NCBI RefSeq assembly: GCF_045865695.1 | Contig: NZ_BAACAP010000255.1 | Location: forward strand, 196,462-260,461 | Length of the DNA: 64,000 bases | Reading direction: 5' to 3' | Source: Scytonema sp045865695 | GTDB taxonomy: Bacteria > Cyanobacteriota > Cyanobacteriia > Cyanobacteriales > Nostocaceae | Shown: positions 62,011 to 64,000 of the stretch, piece by piece | Position numbering within the stretch: the stretch's first letter is position 1 | Layout: each line of letters opens with the position of its first letter | Program-made: the position numbers and the translations under genes | The notes under the pieces: model-generated | Databases searched by the model: none | The model's input: only the letters and a program-made list of their open reading frames with translations | What the model was told of the DNA's origin: nothing

Positions 62011-62193
62011 TTACCAATTCACTGATAAAATGACATCTCGTATGTCTAAGTTCAGTTGTTTTGAAAACGATTTGAGCAGCTCATTGAAATCTGGGTAAAA
62101 CAGTGCAACAAGCCGTGCAGTTCTTTCGCGCTCTTTCACGAAGGGATTTAACTGAATACGGCTGTAATATCTGCGTGTCTCCCAGTCAGAGCG
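62011..62193 (-). pseudogene. Gene remnant in the gene-free stretch before the DUF11 protein
   Basis: On the minus strand 60 codons are open between stops and read DWETRRYYSRIQLNPFVKER, then RLVALFYPDFNELLKSF. The text looks like real protein but has no start codon and no recognised family. The rest of 61442-62774 shows only repeats and AT-rich sequence. Confidence 0.35.
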
Positions 62194-62774
62194 TCAATGG
62201 TGTTCATCTGCTAAGTACTGTTAGACAAGAAGTCTGTGTTCAACGCGGATAGATACTCATTATTATACTCTGACAGTAAAAAAATAAACGTTTTGTAACG
62301 GAAAAGTGAAAAAACACAATGGTATCAAAAGCAGATCAATATCCCACCTATTGCTCCATCACAAGCGGAGTGTATGCCTTGTATTAACAGTAAAAAGGCG
62401 CTTTCAGCAAAATACCATTGTGTATTCACAAGAAACTATTTGCGTACAATACTTGCTTCCCGATTGTAGGTAGCTCGCTGCAATGGAAGCACTGTCGTCA
62501 CTGCAAGAGTTTACTTTTATGAGAGACTCTGCAATATTTTTCATGTAAAAGCAGAAGCTTAATCTTCGCAATTCAATTCTAGTTTTGAGATATGCGTATA
62601 TTTTTCTGTGCCGAAACTCAAAATTCCTTCATATTGAAAGTCAATGTTGTTATACCTAACAAGATTTTCAAGAGTCAAAATCTGACGTACTAAGAGAGTG
62701 TAGGATTAACGGAAAATAATGGTTGGTTTTATAGAAACCTAAACCAAAGACAAACCTTTGCTATCGGTTGAGCA

Positions 62775-63704
62775 ATGACTTTTATATCCTCAAGGTTGAG
62801 GCATAAAAGCCTCTTTTTTACCTTTACCATCTCAGGTATTTTTACTTACACTTTCCTGCCGTCTGTAGCACAGACGCCTACGGGAGTAATCACAAATACT
62901 GCTGGTTCTGGTGCAAGCAACATTACAGACACAAGATCGTCCAATTCAGTCACTTTTAGAGCGGGTCAAGGTGCTTTACAAATATTGAAAACAGGCGATC
63001 GCGCAGCGGCTGAACCAGGTGACAACGTTGTTTACCGTCTTGCTATTAGAAATACGGGTAGGGCAACACTACCCACCATAACGATCGCGGACAGATTACC
63101 TGTAGGGTTGCGATTTGTTCCCAACACGTTACAAGGTTCCATAGGAAGTACGCGAGTTCCTTTAACTGCTAACGCGACTTCAAATCGTAACATCACAATT
63201 ACCTCAACAACTCCACTACAGCCCAATCAAACCTTAGATGTCCGTTATGCCGTTGAAGTCACACCAGATGCCATTCAAGGCACAGGTAGAAACTTAGCAC
63301 AAGCAAGTTCTGGAAACTTGACAAGTAACCAAGCCAGCCACCTAGTGAGAATTCGACCTGGAATAGTCTCAGATTGCGGCACCTTGATTGGACGAGTATT
63401 TGTTGATAAAAATTTTGATGGCGAACAACAACCCAACGAACCAGGAGTTCCTAACGCCGTAGTCTACATGGATGATGGCAATCGCATCGTCACCGATGCT
63501 AAAGGATTGTTCTCCCTAGCTAACGTCATTCCGGGGCATCGAACAGCAACATTAGACTTGACAAGCTTACCAGGCTATGGTCTGGCTCCTAACACGTACT
63601 TCATTGAAAGGAACAGTCAGTCTCGCCTAGTCAAGCTAGCGCCTAACAGTATGGTAAGAGTGAATTTTGGTGTTACGCCTGCGTTTTCAGAGGATAAGCG
63701 ATGA
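62775..63704 (+). CDS. DUF11 / SdrD-B-like surface protein
   Basis: A 309-residue secreted protein: signal peptide (1-33, FLPSVAQ), a DUF11-type immunoglobulin-like domain (about 65-190: TGDRAAAEPGDNVVYRLAIR, ITIADRLPVGLRFVPNTL, NQTLDVRYAVEV) and an SdrD B-like domain (about 200-300: GRVFVDKNFDGEQQPNEPGV, GNRIVTDAKGLFSLANV). It probably sits on the outer surface as a module of a larger assembly. Its stop overlaps the next gene's start (ATGA), so both are translated together. Confidence 0.8.
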   Translation: MTFISSRLRHKSLFFTFTISGIFTYTFLPSVAQTPTGVITNTAGSGASNITDTRSSNSVTFRAGQGALQILKTGDRAAAEPGDNVVYRLAIRNTGRATLPTITIADRLPVGLRFVPNTLQGSIGSTRVPLTANATSNRNITITSTTPLQPNQTLDVRYAVEVTPDAIQGTGRNLAQASSGNLTSNQASHLVRIRPGIVSDCGTLIGRVFVDKNFDGEQQPNEPGVPNAVVYMDDGNRIVTDAKGLFSLANVIPGHRTATLDLTSLPGYGLAPNTYFIERNSQSRLVKLAPNSMVRVNFGVTPAFSEDKR

Positions 63705-64000
63705 AAACAAGAAACCTTAAAGTTGAAATAACTAAAAAATTTGGCACAAAAGAAAGAAATTGCCAAAATCTAGCATTTTTCATGTTGCGCTCTACCCTAG
63801 CTAGTAGAGGTGTCATGCCTTGCGCTCGCACTAGTTTAGGTATCTGGAGTGCAATGGTCGCGATCGTTTTCCCTTGCTTTGCAGGCGAAGCCATATTTTC
63901 CAGTGCTGAAGCAGCAGAGAATAGGGACTGGGGACTAGGGACTAGGGACTGGGGACTAGGGATTAAAAAAGACATACTCAACTCAATCACCAATCGCCAA
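63701..64000 (+). CDS. Partial gene running off the window, coupled to the DUF11 protein
   Basis: A frame opened by ATG 63701 (4-bp overlap with the upstream stop) stays open for 100 codons to the window edge. It has a signal-like segment (GIWSAMVAIVFPCFAGEAIF) and then DWGLGTRDWGLG, encoded in frame by GGGACTAGGGACTGG-type repeats. The product is likely an exported partner of the DUF11 protein. The family cannot be told from this part. Confidence 0.65.
   Translation, partial: MKTRNLKVEITKKFGTKERNCQNLAFFMLRSTLASRGVMPCARTSLGIWSAMVAIVFPCFAGEAIFSSAEAAENRDWGLGTRDWGLGIKKDILNSITNRQ
63928..63963. repeat. GGGACT(A/G)G repeats within a reading frame
   Basis: Four to five GGGACTGG/GGGACTA units are read in frame and encode DWGLGTRDWGLG just after the signal-like segment of the partial gene. 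Confidence 0.8.

Noticed and set aside
63673..63993. Minus-strand ORF at the window end
   Set aside because: It is antisense to a gene translationally coupled to the DUF11 protein; its start lies in repeats.

Overview
The window reads as chromosome of a filamentous, probably heterocyst-forming cyanobacterium (Nostocales). The signs are a CP12 gene, ndhL next to a DUF3007 gene and trpA, a tRNA-Leu(UAA) gene split by a group I intron, a HetZ-related regulator, DevBCA-type exporter genes, many GCGATCGC (HIP1) sites, and abundant heptanucleotide tandem arrays (STRR type). No ribosomal operon, CRISPR array or prophage was seen.

Layout. 0-2.5 kb: an orphan nuclease-toxin/immunity-like pair and a decayed IS5-type element. 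2.5-6.2 kb: transaldolase with EF hands, a UPF0175/DUF3368 toxin-antitoxin module, acetate kinase. 6.6-10.3 and 17.4-20.1 kb: two large haemagglutinin-like two-partner-secretion exoproteins, with no TpsB transporter in view. 10.4-13.4 kb: a HIRAN-like gene split by an IS605-type element with divergent tnpA and tnpB; both flanks rejoin in frame. 13.4-17.1 kb: a YdeP-type molybdopterin oxidoreductase followed by gene debris. 20.4-25.7 kb: small secreted proteins, a Tat-exported cytokinin-dehydrogenase-like FAD enzyme, an alpha/beta hydrolase and a TonB-like protein. 25.7-30.7 kb: tetR-devB-devC-(AI-2E permease)-devA, all on the minus strand, with two copies of a candidate TetR operator. 30.9-35 kb: a glycoside-hydrolase-like protein and several toxin-antitoxin genes, intact and broken. 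35-40.7 kb: trmB, a metallophosphoesterase, a second divergent TnpB and a FIST sensor. 41-46.9 kb: CP12, DUF3177, a DUF6887/DUF6888 pair, a ruined cbiD cut by a second IS605-type left end, guaA and a CDF metal exporter. 47-64 kb: mostly housekeeping (rbfA, Sua5-type tsaC, larC, tRNA-Leu, ndhL, trpA), the HetZ-related gene, DUF6658 proteins, a flippase-like protein and a DUF11-type surface protein overlapping a gene that leaves the window.

The genome is heavily shaped by small repeats. Arrays of GTGACCA, AATTATG and GTTAGTT sit between genes, and at least seven genes have their stop codon inside or at the edge of such an array, so the array supplies their last residues. Palindromic elements are also inserted in frame in two transposase genes. 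The best-supported unusual features are this repeat-coding interplay, the precisely reconstructible IS605 insertion with a predictable TnpB guide, and the TetR/Dev/AI-2E cluster with duplicated operators. No single clearly undescribed system could be proven from the sequence alone.
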